Shown one piece after another: positions 16,108 to 24,611 of a DNA stretch of 64,000 nt. The position numbers were made by a program, and so were the translations under genes. The notes beneath the pieces were generated by a model. That model was not told the origin of the DNA. It did no database searches and saw only the letters and a program-made list of their open reading frames with translations. Source of the DNA: Paenibacillus mellifer (GTDB lineage Bacteria > Bacillota > Bacilli > Paenibacillales > Paenibacillaceae); the NCBI RefSeq assembly GCF_023195895.1, contig NZ_JALPRK010000003.1, positions 62,001 to 126,000 of the forward strand, read 5' to 3'. Numbering within the stretch: the first letter of the stretch is position 1; each line of letters begins with the position of its first letter.

Positions 16108-16153
16108 CTTTTTCATTACTTTAAAATAATTTTGTTCATTTTTTGAATTTATA

Positions 16154-16182
16154 TTGTTCAAAAATCTAAAATATTGTATATT
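16154..16182 (+). promoter_or_regulatory. SigmaA promoter of the proline catabolism genes
   Basis: TTGTTC (16154-16159), 17-base spacer, TATATT (16177-16182). Predicted transcription start near 16189, about 30 bases before the chosen ATG of the proline dehydrogenase. The -35 box is part of a TGTTCA repeat, suggesting control by a repressor or activator at this site. No -24/-12 element is visible here. Confidence 0.6.
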
Positions 16183-16218
16183 TTGTGTACAATGAGAATT
16201 GGAAAAGGATGGATGCCT

Positions 16219-17133
16219 ATGGATGCGTTACTCCGAACTCTGTTTCAATCCTTCGCCAAAAGCCAATCCGTGGGCCGCATGGCTCGCCGATATGGCCTCC
16301 GCTTTGGTGCCGGCCGGTTTGTGGCCGGGGAGACCATCGAAGGAGCGATCGAAGCCGTACGCGTGCTGAATGCAACTGGACGGGAAGCTACTCTCGACCA
16401 TCTTGGCGAATTCGTCTCCACGGAGGCCGAAGCTGAACTGTCTACACGGATGTGCCTGAAGACATTGGACGCCATCGCCGAAGCTGGAGTCAAGGCCAAT
16501 CTCTCGCTGAAGCTCACCTCGCTGGGGCTGGGGATTAGTGAACAGGTATGTCTCAACAACCTGACCACGATCTTGAAGCGGGCTCGTCTGCACGACTTGT
16601 TCGTACGCATCGATATGGAGGATTTTGCCCAATGTGAAAAAACGATCGCCCTCTACAAACGCCTGCGCGAGCAAATCGACAACGTAGGGATCGTCATTCA
16701 AGCTTACCTCTATCGCTCCCTGGATGATGTAGAAGCGCTCAAATCTCTAAAGCCCAACCTTCGCCTCGTTAAAGGGGCCTACAAGGAATCACCGACGGTC
16801 GCCTATCCGGCCAAGCCGGACGTCGACGAAAATTTCAAACGCCTCATCTCTACCCACCTCAAGAACGGCGGTTATGCCGCCATTGCAACCCATGACTCCC
16901 AGATCATCGACTACGCCAAGCAAACGATTCAAGAATTAGCCATTCCGCCTGACCGCTACGAATTTCAAATGCTGTTTGGGATCCGCGAGGATTTGCAGCT
17001 TACGCTCGTTCACGAAGGTTATAAGGTGCGCGTGTACGTTCCTTTTGGAAGCGATTGGTTTGGTTACTTTATGCGCCGCCTCGCCGAACGTCCCGCTAAT
17101 GTGTGGTTTGTGTTGAAAAACTTATTTAAATAA
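16219..17133 (+). CDS. putB: Proline dehydrogenase
   Basis: A 304-residue FAD-dependent proline dehydrogenase of the short Bacillus type (PutB/FadM), oxidising L-proline to 1-pyrroline-5-carboxylate at the membrane face. The family signature around LRFGAGRFVAGETIEGAIE, the TIM-barrel strands (NLSLKLTSLG, RIDMEDFAQCE, LRLVKGAYKESPTVAYP) and the C-terminal FGIREDL...RVYVPFG block containing the conserved arginine pair region (RRLAERP) are present. ATG at 16219 is chosen over 16213 and the frame's 16174 because AAAGGA lies 9 bases upstream and the promoter -10 covers the upstream codons. The P5C dehydrogenase gene follows after 33 bp. Confidence 0.95.
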   Translation: MDALLRTLFQSFAKSQSVGRMARRYGLRFGAGRFVAGETIEGAIEAVRVLNATGREATLDHLGEFVSTEAEAELSTRMCLKTLDAIAEAGVKANLSLKLTSLGLGISEQVCLNNLTTILKRARLHDLFVRIDMEDFAQCEKTIALYKRLREQIDNVGIVIQAYLYRSLDDVEALKSLKPNLRLVKGAYKESPTVAYPAKPDVDENFKRLISTHLKNGGYAAIATHDSQIIDYAKQTIQELAIPPDRYEFQMLFGIREDLQLTLVHEGYKVRVYVPFGSDWFGYFMRRLAERPANVWFVLKNLFK

Positions 17134-17166
17134 TTCGAAAATCCATTCGTAAAGGAGCACGCCCCT

Positions 17167-18738
17167 ATGAGCACAATGGCAAAACTGGAGGGTTTCCGCA
17201 ACGAACCGTTTACTGACTTTCGGCAGGAGCCGGCCCGGCAAGCGATGGAGGAAGCGATCGCCCGCGTGAAGTCGGAAGAGCTGAGACGGGAGATCCCGTT
17301 AAGGATCGGGGGTAGGGATATTTTTACGGATACGAAAATCCACTCGATCAACCCCGGCAATCTCGATGAAACGATTGGATGGGTCAGCAAGGCCGACCGA
17401 GATCTGGCGGAACAGGCTATGCAGGCAGCACTCGAAGCGTTTGAATCGTGGAAAAAAGTCCCGCCCCGCGAACGCGCGCAGTACCTGCTGAAGGCCGCTG
17501 CGTTGATGACCGAGCGGAAACACGAGTTCTCCGCCCTGATGGTGCTCGAAGCCGGCAAGAACTACGCGGAGGCCGACGCCGATACGGCGGAAGCGATTGA
17601 CTTCCTGAATTTTTACGCGCGGGAAATGATCCGCCTGAGCGAGATCAACGAAACGATGCCGCTGACCCCGGTCCCTGGGGAACAAAACCGGTTGACCTAC
17701 ATCCCGCTGGGCGTGGGTGTCATTATTCCACCGTGGAATTTTCCGCTGGCGATCTGCGTTGGCATGACTTCGGCGGCGATCGTTTCCGGGAATACCGTGC
17801 TGCTCAAGCCTGCCTCCAACACGCCGGTCATTGCCTATAAGTTCGCGGCTTTAATGGAAGAAGTCGGCTTGCCGGCCGGGGTGCTGAACTTTATACCAGG
17901 CAGCGGCGGTGAGGTTGGCGATTACCTGACCACACACCCGCAAACCCGGTTCATCAGCTTCACCGGCTCGAAGGAGGTTGGGCTTCGCATCAGCAAGTTA
18001 GCGGCCGAACCGGCGCCGGGACAAATCTGGATCAAACGGCTTGTCGCCGAAATGGGCGGTAAGGACGGCATCGTTGTTGATGAAACCGCGGATCTGGATG
18101 CAGCTGCACAAGCTATCGTCGCTTCGGCTTTTGGCTACCAGGGGCAAAAATGCTCTGCCGGATCACGCGCGTTGATCGTGGAGTCCGTCTACGATGAGGT
18201 CGTGGAGAAAGTCGTGCGATTAACGAAGCAGCTCGAGATCGGCTTACCCGAGGAGAATAAGGCGGTCGGGCCGGTGATTGATGAAGCTTCCTTCCGCAAA
18301 ATCCTCGATTACATCGAGATTGGCAAACAGGAAGGGCAGTTGCTCGCCGGGGGGCGGCAAGCCGAGGGCAACGGCTACTACATCGAACCCACCGTGTTCG
18401 CCGGAGTTGACGGGAAGGCCCGTATCATGCAGGAGGAGATCTTTGGGCCGGTGCTGGCCATCGGCCAAGCAAAGGATTGGCGCGAGGCGATCGCGATGTA
18501 CAATGACACCGAGTTTGGGCTGACGGGGGCGTTCTTTTCCCGGGAGGAGGACCGCATCAGCGAAGCGTTGGAAACCATGCACTGCGGCAACCTGTACATT
18601 AACCGCAAATGCACCGGGGCGTTGGTCGGCGCCCATCCTTTCGGCGGCTTTAACCTGTCGGGTACTGACTCGAAAGCCGGAGGCTACGACTACCTGCTGC
18701 TGTTCACCCAAGCCAAGCTGACTTCTCGGAAACTGTAG
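17167..18738 (+). CDS. pruA: L-glutamate gamma-semialdehyde (P5C) dehydrogenase
   Basis: A 523-residue NAD+-dependent aldehyde dehydrogenase of the RocA/PutC group, converting P5C/glutamate semialdehyde to glutamate. Key elements: the dinucleotide region (PPWNFPLAI, LKPASNTPVIAYKF, FTGSKEVGLRI), catalytic Cys329 within YQGQKCSAGSRAL, the glutamate in EMGGKDGIVVD, and the C-terminal NRKCTGALVGAHPFGGFNLSGTDSK typical of P5CDH. AAAGGAG precedes the ATG. It is co-transcribed with putB, so the pair completes proline-to-glutamate conversion. Confidence 0.96.
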   Translation: MSTMAKLEGFRNEPFTDFRQEPARQAMEEAIARVKSEELRREIPLRIGGRDIFTDTKIHSINPGNLDETIGWVSKADRDLAEQAMQAALEAFESWKKVPPRERAQYLLKAAALMTERKHEFSALMVLEAGKNYAEADADTAEAIDFLNFYAREMIRLSEINETMPLTPVPGEQNRLTYIPLGVGVIIPPWNFPLAICVGMTSAAIVSGNTVLLKPASNTPVIAYKFAALMEEVGLPAGVLNFIPGSGGEVGDYLTTHPQTRFISFTGSKEVGLRISKLAAEPAPGQIWIKRLVAEMGGKDGIVVDETADLDAAAQAIVASAFGYQGQKCSAGSRALIVESVYDEVVEKVVRLTKQLEIGLPEENKAVGPVIDEASFRKILDYIEIGKQEGQLLAGGRQAEGNGYYIEPTVFAGVDGKARIMQEEIFGPVLAIGQAKDWREAIAMYNDTEFGLTGAFFSREEDRISEALETMHCGNLYINRKCTGALVGAHPFGGFNLSGTDSKAGGYDYLLLFTQAKLTSRKL

Positions 18739-19077
18739 GCCCCCCCTACTCACTAGTCGCATAACCAGTGCTCTCTGCTCTAACGCTGATGAGGAACGCT
18801 ATTGTGGCAATTTCGGCCCAACAAATATTCTAACGACGCTGAGACACGCTATTTCAACGAAAACACCTATATTCGCCTGCAAAATCGAGCAATAAGCTCC
18901 TTGATCAGCGTTAGAGTTGCAAAGCGGCAATTTCAGCCCGTTTAAGGCTTGTGGCAAGCGTTAGATCTGCGGTAAGTGCTAGAGCTACAACGGCGAGTTA
19001 GTAGACTTCACGGCGATGAGCTGTTTGCTGAACCACCTCAATTATTGCCCCATTACGGGACGGAAGAAGGGTAACCC
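18739..19077. other. Non-coding gap of 339 bp holding a TAACGCT repeat element
   Basis: No gene is supported. The gap contains the repeat element at 18781-18963 (listed separately), and the last 20 bases carry the GAAGAAGGG binding site of the glutamate dehydrogenase gene. No convincing terminator for pruA is visible apart from structures in the repeat itself. Confidence 0.6.
18781..18963. repeat. TAACGCT intergenic repeat element, copy 1 (forward-forward-reverse-reverse)
   Basis: Forward cores start at 18781 (TAACGCTGATGAGGAACGCT) and 18831 (TAACGACGCTGAGACACGCT); reverse-complement cores end at 18913 (GATCAGCGTTAGA) and 18963 (CAAGCGTTAGA). Distances are 50, 82 and 50 bp. The same layout and distances recur at 52318-52500, and a shorter copy lies at 42921-43013. 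Confidence 0.85.
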
Positions 19078-20346
19078 ATGATTATGAACGGGAAACGCAA
19101 ACTTTCGGAAAATACGGACGTCTTGACCGGTACTCAACAGGTCATCCGGATGGCGCTGGAGACGATGAACGAGCCGCCGGCCATGTATGACCTGCTCAAG
19201 GAGCCGCTGCGGATGCTGACCGTGCGGATTCCGATAAAGATGGACGATGGCTCGGTCCAGGTCTTTACCGGGTACCGCGCGCAGCACAATGACGCGATCG
19301 GGCCGACCAAAGGCGGCGTGCGGTTCCACCCCGACGTTACGGCCGAGGAAGTGAAGGCGTTGTCGATGTGGATGAGCATCAAGTGCGGCATCGTGGCGCT
19401 GCCCTACGGCGGCGGCAAAGGCGGGGTCGCTTGCGACCCGCGGACGATGTCGATGCGGGAGCTGGAGGCGTTAAGCCGCGGGTATGTGCGGGCGATCAGC
19501 CAGATGGTCGGGCCGGCCAAGGATATTCCCGCGCCCGACGTCTACACCAACTCGCAGGTGATGGCCTGGATGATGGACGAGTACAGCCGGATCCGCGAAT
19601 TCGACTCGCCTAGCTTTATCACCGGCAAACCACTGGTGCTTGGCGGCTCCTACGGGCGGGAATCGTCGACGGCGCTCGGCGTGTCGATCGTGCTCAAGGA
19701 AGCCGCGAAGATGGCCGGCATGGCGGTGGAGGGCTCGCGTATCATCATCCAGGGCTTTGGCAATGCCGGCAGCTACCTGGCGAAGTTTCTGCACGACGCC
19801 GGGGCCGTCATTGTGGGCATCGCCGACGCGCGCGGGGCGTTGTACGATCCGAATGGGCTCGATATCCTGGAGCTGCTGGATCGTCGGGACTCTTTTGGCG
19901 CGGTAACCCATCTCTATCCCAACCGGATCACGAATCAGGAGTTGCTGGTGAAGGAGTGCGATATCCTCGTACCCGCAGCGATCGAGAACCAGCTCACCGA
20001 GCAAAATGCCCCGAATATCCAAGCGAAGCTGATCGTTGAGGCGGCCAACGGGCCAACGACTTATGCGGCGACTGAAATTTTGTCCAAACGCGGGGTCCTG
20101 ATTGTGCCGGATGTCCTAGCGAGTGCGGGCGGCGTGGTCGTATCCTATTTTGAATGGGTGCAAAATAATCAGGGTTACTACTGGCCGCTGGAGGAAGTCA
20201 ACGCGAAGCTGGAGCAGCTGTTGGTTGACGCTTTTCACAAGGTCTATCAGACCTCGGCAACTCGCCGGGTGAACATGCGTCTCGCCGCGTATATCGTTGG
20301 GCTGAAGCGAATGACCGAGGCGGTAAAATGGCGGGGGTGGATTTAA
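19078..20346 (+). CDS. Glutamate dehydrogenase (Glu/Leu/Phe/Val dehydrogenase family, GudB/RocG-like)
   Basis: A 422-residue NAD-type glutamate dehydrogenase of the hexameric short class. The active-site segment PYGGGKGGVACDP contains the catalytic lysine (about K114), preceded by the substrate region TKGGVRFHPDVT, and the Rossmann loop reads GFGNAGSYLAKF. The C-terminal ASAGGVVVSYFEWVQN block is typical. It would deaminate the glutamate made by PutB/PruA to 2-oxoglutarate and ammonia. The malic enzyme gene follows after only 3 bp, so both are translated from one message. Distinguishing GudB from RocG is not possible here. Confidence 0.95.
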   Translation: MIMNGKRKLSENTDVLTGTQQVIRMALETMNEPPAMYDLLKEPLRMLTVRIPIKMDDGSVQVFTGYRAQHNDAIGPTKGGVRFHPDVTAEEVKALSMWMSIKCGIVALPYGGGKGGVACDPRTMSMRELEALSRGYVRAISQMVGPAKDIPAPDVYTNSQVMAWMMDEYSRIREFDSPSFITGKPLVLGGSYGRESSTALGVSIVLKEAAKMAGMAVEGSRIIIQGFGNAGSYLAKFLHDAGAVIVGIADARGALYDPNGLDILELLDRRDSFGAVTHLYPNRITNQELLVKECDILVPAAIENQLTEQNAPNIQAKLIVEAANGPTTYAATEILSKRGVLIVPDVLASAGGVVVSYFEWVQNNQGYYWPLEEVNAKLEQLLVDAFHKVYQTSATRRVNMRLAAYIVGLKRMTEAVKWRGWI

Positions 20347-20349
20347 GCA

Positions 20350-21753
20350 ATGGCACGTACATTAATTATCATCCGATTGGAGCTCGACCATAAGCAGGCC
20401 AGCTTCGGCGATGTCGCCGCTGCGGTGAGTGGTGCGGGAGGCGACATTACATCGATTGACGTCATCTCCTCAGCCAAAGGCTCCTCGGTACGCGACATTA
20501 CCGTCGATACCGGGGATCGGGAGGAAACGGATTTCGTCAAGGCGCTGCGCAAGCTGCATGGCGTCCGGCTAATTAACGTCTCCGATCGCACGTTCCTCAT
20601 GCATCTTGGCGGCAAAATCACGATTGAGCCAACGATGCCGATCCGCAACCGCGACGATCTGTCGCAGGTGTACACGCCCGGGGTCGCTAAAGTCTGCACG
20701 GCGATTCACGAGAGCCCAAACAAGGCGTTCTCGCTGACGATCAAGCGTAACACCGTGGCGGTCATCACGGACGGCACCGCCGTGCTGGGGCTTGGCGATA
20801 TTGGCCCGTACGCGGCTGCGCCGGTGATGGAGGGCAAGGCGATGCTGTTCAAACAGCTCGCCGGGGTCGATGCGTTCCCGCTCTGTCTCGATACGAGCGA
20901 TACAGAGGAGATCATTCGTACCATTAAAGCGGTTAGCCCGATTTTTGGCGGAATTAATCTGGAGGATATCAGCTCACCGCGGTGCTTCGAAATTGAGCAG
21001 CGGCTCGCGGAAGAGCTGGACATCCCGGTCTTCCATGACGATCAGCACGGAACAGCGGTTGTAGTGATTGCGGGTTTACTCAACGCGCTGAAGGTCGTCG
21101 GTAAGTCGATATCCGAAGTTCGGGTCGTGGTGAGCGGTGTTGGCGCAGCGGGGGTTTCCATTTGCAAAATGCTGCTCGCCGCCGGCGTGACGAAGCTCGC
21201 TCCGGTGGACAAGGCGGGGGCGATTGTCCGCGGCGGTACGTACGCCTACCCGATGTGGCAGTGGCTAGCAGAACAACCGCAGGTGGAAAGTAAGACCGGC
21301 TCGCTGCAGGACATCCTGCCCGGTGCGGATGTGTTCATCGGCGTTTCGACAGGCAACCTGCTTCGCGGCGAACATCTGCGGTCCATGAACGAGCAGCCGA
21401 TCGTGTTTGCGCTAGCCAACCCGCAGCCTGAGGTAGATCCCGAAGTAGGGTTGACGCATGCGGCCGTATTCGCGACCGGCCGGAGTGATTACCCGAACCA
21501 GATCAACAACGTGCTCGTGTTCCCCGGCGTGTTCCGCGGCGCTTTGGATTGCCGGGCGCGCGTGGTCAACGAAGCGATGAAGCTGGCCGCTGCCGAAGCT
21601 ATCGCCTCCGCCGTCACGGATGAAGAGCGGAATGAGCAGTATATTATCCCGAGTATTTTTAATGATCAGGTTGTTCCGCTTGTGCGTAAAGCGGTCATTG
21701 AGGCGGCCATTGCCACCGGCGTGGCCCGGCGGGTTCCGCCGGATTTCCGATAA
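20350..21753 (+). CDS. NAD(P)-dependent malic enzyme with N-terminal ACT domain
   Basis: A 467-residue malic enzyme that decarboxylates malate to pyruvate. Residues 1-~80 form an ACT regulatory domain (ARTLIIIRLELDHKQASFGD, then GGDITSIDVISS), followed by the catalytic part with YTPGVAKVC, the metal/substrate block GLGDIGPYAAAPVMEGKA, DDQHGTAVVVIAGLLNAL, and the NAD loop VSGVGAAGVSICKML. The ACT domain suggests amino-acid control, which suits its position directly after glutamate dehydrogenase: carbon from glutamate enters the TCA cycle as 2-oxoglutarate and leaves as malate to pyruvate. Confidence 0.95.
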   Translation: MARTLIIIRLELDHKQASFGDVAAAVSGAGGDITSIDVISSAKGSSVRDITVDTGDREETDFVKALRKLHGVRLINVSDRTFLMHLGGKITIEPTMPIRNRDDLSQVYTPGVAKVCTAIHESPNKAFSLTIKRNTVAVITDGTAVLGLGDIGPYAAAPVMEGKAMLFKQLAGVDAFPLCLDTSDTEEIIRTIKAVSPIFGGINLEDISSPRCFEIEQRLAEELDIPVFHDDQHGTAVVVIAGLLNALKVVGKSISEVRVVVSGVGAAGVSICKMLLAAGVTKLAPVDKAGAIVRGGTYAYPMWQWLAEQPQVESKTGSLQDILPGADVFIGVSTGNLLRGEHLRSMNEQPIVFALANPQPEVDPEVGLTHAAVFATGRSDYPNQINNVLVFPGVFRGALDCRARVVNEAMKLAAAEAIASAVTDEERNEQYIIPSIFNDQVVPLVRKAVIEAAIATGVARRVPPDFR

Positions 21754-21795
21754 CGATAGTAAGGTGGAATCACCATCTCTTTCTTCTACCCCTTT

Positions 21796-21863
21796 AAGCC
21801 CTTCCGCCCTTCGGAGCAAGGGCTTTTGTATTTCCCAAGAACGGCCCCGGCCGTTCTTTTTTC
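21796..21863 (+). terminator. Double terminator after the gdh-malic enzyme pair
   Basis: First hairpin AAGCCCTT...AAGGGCTTTT (21795-21826); second hairpin AGAACGG-CCCC-GG/CCGTTCTTTTTT (21838-21862), a strong stem with a clean T run. Confidence 0.85.
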
Positions 21864-21956
21864 TGTACCGATAAGTTCTCGCCTACGAATTAAACCAAAA
21901 TATGATATAACAATATTAATGTGTTTTTTGAAAATGACCCTTCAGGAAGTGAACTC

Positions 21957-23168
21957 GTGAGTATAGAGAAAAAACCGGGCAAACTCGTGCAACGGGTGTT
22001 GTTGTCCGTGGCGCACGCGATCATCCGGAGCCGTTCCCGGATCAAAATCGAGCGAAATGACACGGTGGGTCTGAAGCCGCCTTATCTCATTTTGGCGAAC
22101 CATGTCACCAACTGGGACCCGCTATACATCAATTGCTACGTGGACGAGCCCATCAGCTTTGTGGCCGGAGCCTCTCTGTTCCGCAACCCATTGCTTGCCA
22201 AGCTGTTGAATTATACCGGGGCCATCCCGAAAACCAAATATAAAAACGATACGCGAACGATCCGCGGCATGTTAAAGGCCAAGCAGCATGGACGGGTTAT
22301 CGGCTTGTTCCCGGAAGGCAATCGGAACTGGGATGGGACGACGGAGCCGTTGATTTTCTCCACCGCCAAGCTGGTGAAGATGCTGGATCTTCCAGTGGTC
22401 ATCGCAACGATATCCGGCGGCCATCTGTCGTTCCCCCGTTGGGCGGAGAGCCACCGCAGGGGCCCCCTTCGTATCTCCCTCGTGAAAAAATGGGAGGCCG
22501 GCGCGTTCACAAACCATACACCAGAGCAGATTCATGAGCTGCTGACGGAGGCATTGGCGCATGACGATGCGGAATGGCAGTCTCATACTGGAGCCGCTTA
22601 TTACGGCAAAGCCCCGGCGCATTATTTGGAGCGCCTGTTATTTATCTGCCCGCACTGCGACGCTCCAGGCCACCTTCGCTCCGAACAGGATCTGTTCGGC
22701 TGCACAAGCTGCGGTTATACTGTGCGTTACACGCCGCAGGGCAAGTTCGCCCCGTTTACCCATTCCTTACGTTTCTCGACTACGCGGGACTGGAATCGCT
22801 GGCAGTTGGAACGGCTGGAACAAGGGTTGCTAGAACCGGGGCGGTTGGCAACCTGGGAACAGGTCATGCGTGATCCTGTACATCTGTATGTTTCGGAAGG
22901 GGAACAGCCCTTTCAATCGCTGGGAACGGGACAACTGCAATGGAGCGCAGCTCAGGAAGCTGCCCTTTCCTTTCAGGGAGAAACCGGGCCGTCCTATTCC
23001 TTCCCGTTTTCCGAGCTGGAGGGCTTGAACGTACAGCTTCACCACAAATTTGAATTTTACGCGGGGGATACGCTGTACCGATTCCTATTTTATCAACCGC
23101 GAACTTCAGCCTATAAATGGCTCAAATTTATTACCGCGCTGGTTCAGCGTACACCACGGCTCAACTAG
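21957..23168 (+). CDS. 1-acyl-glycerol-3-phosphate-type acyltransferase with zinc ribbon
   Basis: A 403-residue protein. The N-terminal PlsC-type domain has the catalytic H-x4-D motif in NHVTNWD (H49, D54), the phosphate-binding FPEGNRNWDG block, and VVIATISGG. About 230 residues in, a CxxC...CxxC zinc ribbon appears (CPHC and CTSC), followed by a C-terminal beta-rich region of unknown role. The long C-terminal extension sets it apart from house-keeping PlsC (about 200-240 aa). GTG at 21957 is chosen because AGGAAG lies 7 bases upstream; the frame's earlier start at 21921 has none. Likely membrane-associated and lipid-modifying; the acceptor is unknown. Confidence 0.82.
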   Translation: MSIEKKPGKLVQRVLLSVAHAIIRSRSRIKIERNDTVGLKPPYLILANHVTNWDPLYINCYVDEPISFVAGASLFRNPLLAKLLNYTGAIPKTKYKNDTRTIRGMLKAKQHGRVIGLFPEGNRNWDGTTEPLIFSTAKLVKMLDLPVVIATISGGHLSFPRWAESHRRGPLRISLVKKWEAGAFTNHTPEQIHELLTEALAHDDAEWQSHTGAAYYGKAPAHYLERLLFICPHCDAPGHLRSEQDLFGCTSCGYTVRYTPQGKFAPFTHSLRFSTTRDWNRWQLERLEQGLLEPGRLATWEQVMRDPVHLYVSEGEQPFQSLGTGQLQWSAAQEAALSFQGETGPSYSFPFSELEGLNVQLHHKFEFYAGDTLYRFLFYQPRTSAYKWLKFITALVQRTPRLN

Positions 23169-23179
23169 GAGGTTCCCCA

Positions 23180-24547
23180 TTGGATCATTCATGGTCTTTC
23201 GTGATCGACTTTACGCTTCTCTCTTTGTTGATGGTCGTGTCGGCCATCCTCAAGGCACGTATTCCGCTTCTGCGCAAAATTATCGTGCCGACTTCTATGG
23301 TCGCCGGGATCCTCGGTCTGATCGTCGGCCCGGAGTTGCTCGGCTGGCTCCGATTTGATATCGACCGCCTGGGTCAGCTCGTCTACCATCTGATGGCGAT
23401 CGGGTTCATTGCACTCTCCCTCAAAGAGAGGGAGGTGTCCAACAGTCCGGCGGTCATGAAATCCGGCATGTTAATTGTATCAACGTACCTTATCCAAGGA
23501 TTGGTGGGGTTCGGGTTATTCCTGCTGCTAACGGAATTCTTCTATCCCGGCATGTTCCCAGGCATCGGTCTGCTGCTCCCTCTGGGTTACGGGCAAGGTC
23601 CGGGACAAGCCTATTCCATCGGCAGCCGCTGGGAGGCGCTCGGTCTTGAAGGCGGCGGAAATCTCGGCCAGACAATCGCCGGGTTTGGCTTTATCTGGGC
23701 GGTCATTCCGGGGATCATCCTGATGAACTTCTTGATCCGGCATCCCAAATACAAGCAGCATACCTTCGATTCTCGCAAACAACGAACGGAAGTCACGGAG
23801 AAATCGGAGGAGGGTGAAATTCCGCTCAGCGACGCGATTGACAAGCTGACGTACCAAATCGCGCTCATCGGCTTCATTTATCTTGTCACCTACTTGACGA
23901 TACGCGGGCTCGAAGCGGTGTTGACGCCCCTCGGAACGTACGGCGAGACGCTGGCCCAACTGCTGATCGGCTTCCACTTCCTGATCGGAAGCTTGTTTGC
24001 AATGTTGTTCCGGTGGATTCTTAATCGCTGGAAACAAGCCGGTTTCCAGTTGGAGCATTCTCCAAACAACTACCTGTTGCAGCGGATCTCCGGGTTCTCC
24101 TTCGACTACATGATCGCCGCTTCGATCGCTGCGATCTCGATCTACTCGCTGAAGCAATATCTGACGCCGGTGCTCATCTTAACGACCGCAGGCGGGTTAA
24201 TCACCGTGTGGTTTATGATGTGGTTAGTGCCGCGTGTACTGCCGGAGGATAAGCTGCCAAATATCCTCGGCTTCTACGGGATGCTGACCGGGACGATCTC
24301 CACGGGGCTCGCGCTTGTCAAAGCCGTCGATCCGAAATTTCAGTCGAATACGACCGATAATTTGGTTATGGGCAGCGCAACGGCGATTATGTTTGGGTTC
24401 CCGCTGCTGCTGATATTAAACATCCCGATTGTCGGGTACCTGCAACAGCAGCCGGTGATGTACATATACACCTTCGCCGCCCTGTTCTTGTATTTCGCCA
24501 TCTTGCTGGGCATCCTGCTTTATCGATCCCGGAAAACAACCCCTTAA
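23180..24547 (+). CDS. Sodium/glutamate symporter (GltS) family protein
   Basis: A 455-residue polytopic membrane protein. It resembles GltS: N-terminal helices, a re-entrant-type loop rich in Gly/Pro (GYGQGPGQAYSIGSRW), a central cytoplasmic linker (DSRKQRTEVTEKSEEGEI), and a second half with GFYGMLTGTISTGLALVK. TTG at 23180 is preceded at 7 bases by AGGAGG; that binding site overlaps the stop of the acyltransferase gene, so the two are co-transcribed. The longer frame from 23117 would overlap the acyltransferase. Substrate could be glutamate or another anion. Confidence 0.85.
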   Translation: MDHSWSFVIDFTLLSLLMVVSAILKARIPLLRKIIVPTSMVAGILGLIVGPELLGWLRFDIDRLGQLVYHLMAIGFIALSLKEREVSNSPAVMKSGMLIVSTYLIQGLVGFGLFLLLTEFFYPGMFPGIGLLLPLGYGQGPGQAYSIGSRWEALGLEGGGNLGQTIAGFGFIWAVIPGIILMNFLIRHPKYKQHTFDSRKQRTEVTEKSEEGEIPLSDAIDKLTYQIALIGFIYLVTYLTIRGLEAVLTPLGTYGETLAQLLIGFHFLIGSLFAMLFRWILNRWKQAGFQLEHSPNNYLLQRISGFSFDYMIAASIAAISIYSLKQYLTPVLILTTAGGLITVWFMMWLVPRVLPEDKLPNILGFYGMLTGTISTGLALVKAVDPKFQSNTTDNLVMGSATAIMFGFPLLLILNIPIVGYLQQQPVMYIYTFAALFLYFAILLGILLYRSRKTTP

Positions 24548-24566
24548 GCTGAGCTCATAAAAAGAA

Positions 24567-24605
24567 TTCCCGCCCTCTTTACCAAAGAGAGCGGGGATTT
24601 TTGAT
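24567..24605. terminator. Bidirectional terminator between convergent genes
   Basis: TCCCGCCCTCTTT pairs with AAAGAGAGCGGGGA with small mismatches, flanked by A-rich and T-rich runs. It serves the GltS-like gene (+) and the HAAS-domain gene (-). Confidence 0.8.
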
Positions 24606-24611
24606 GTCGTG

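Noticed and set aside
18739..19077. Search for a -24/-12 promoter ahead of glutamate dehydrogenase (as in rocG)
   Set aside because: No GG-N10-GC with TTGC is present; the gap is taken up by the repeat element.
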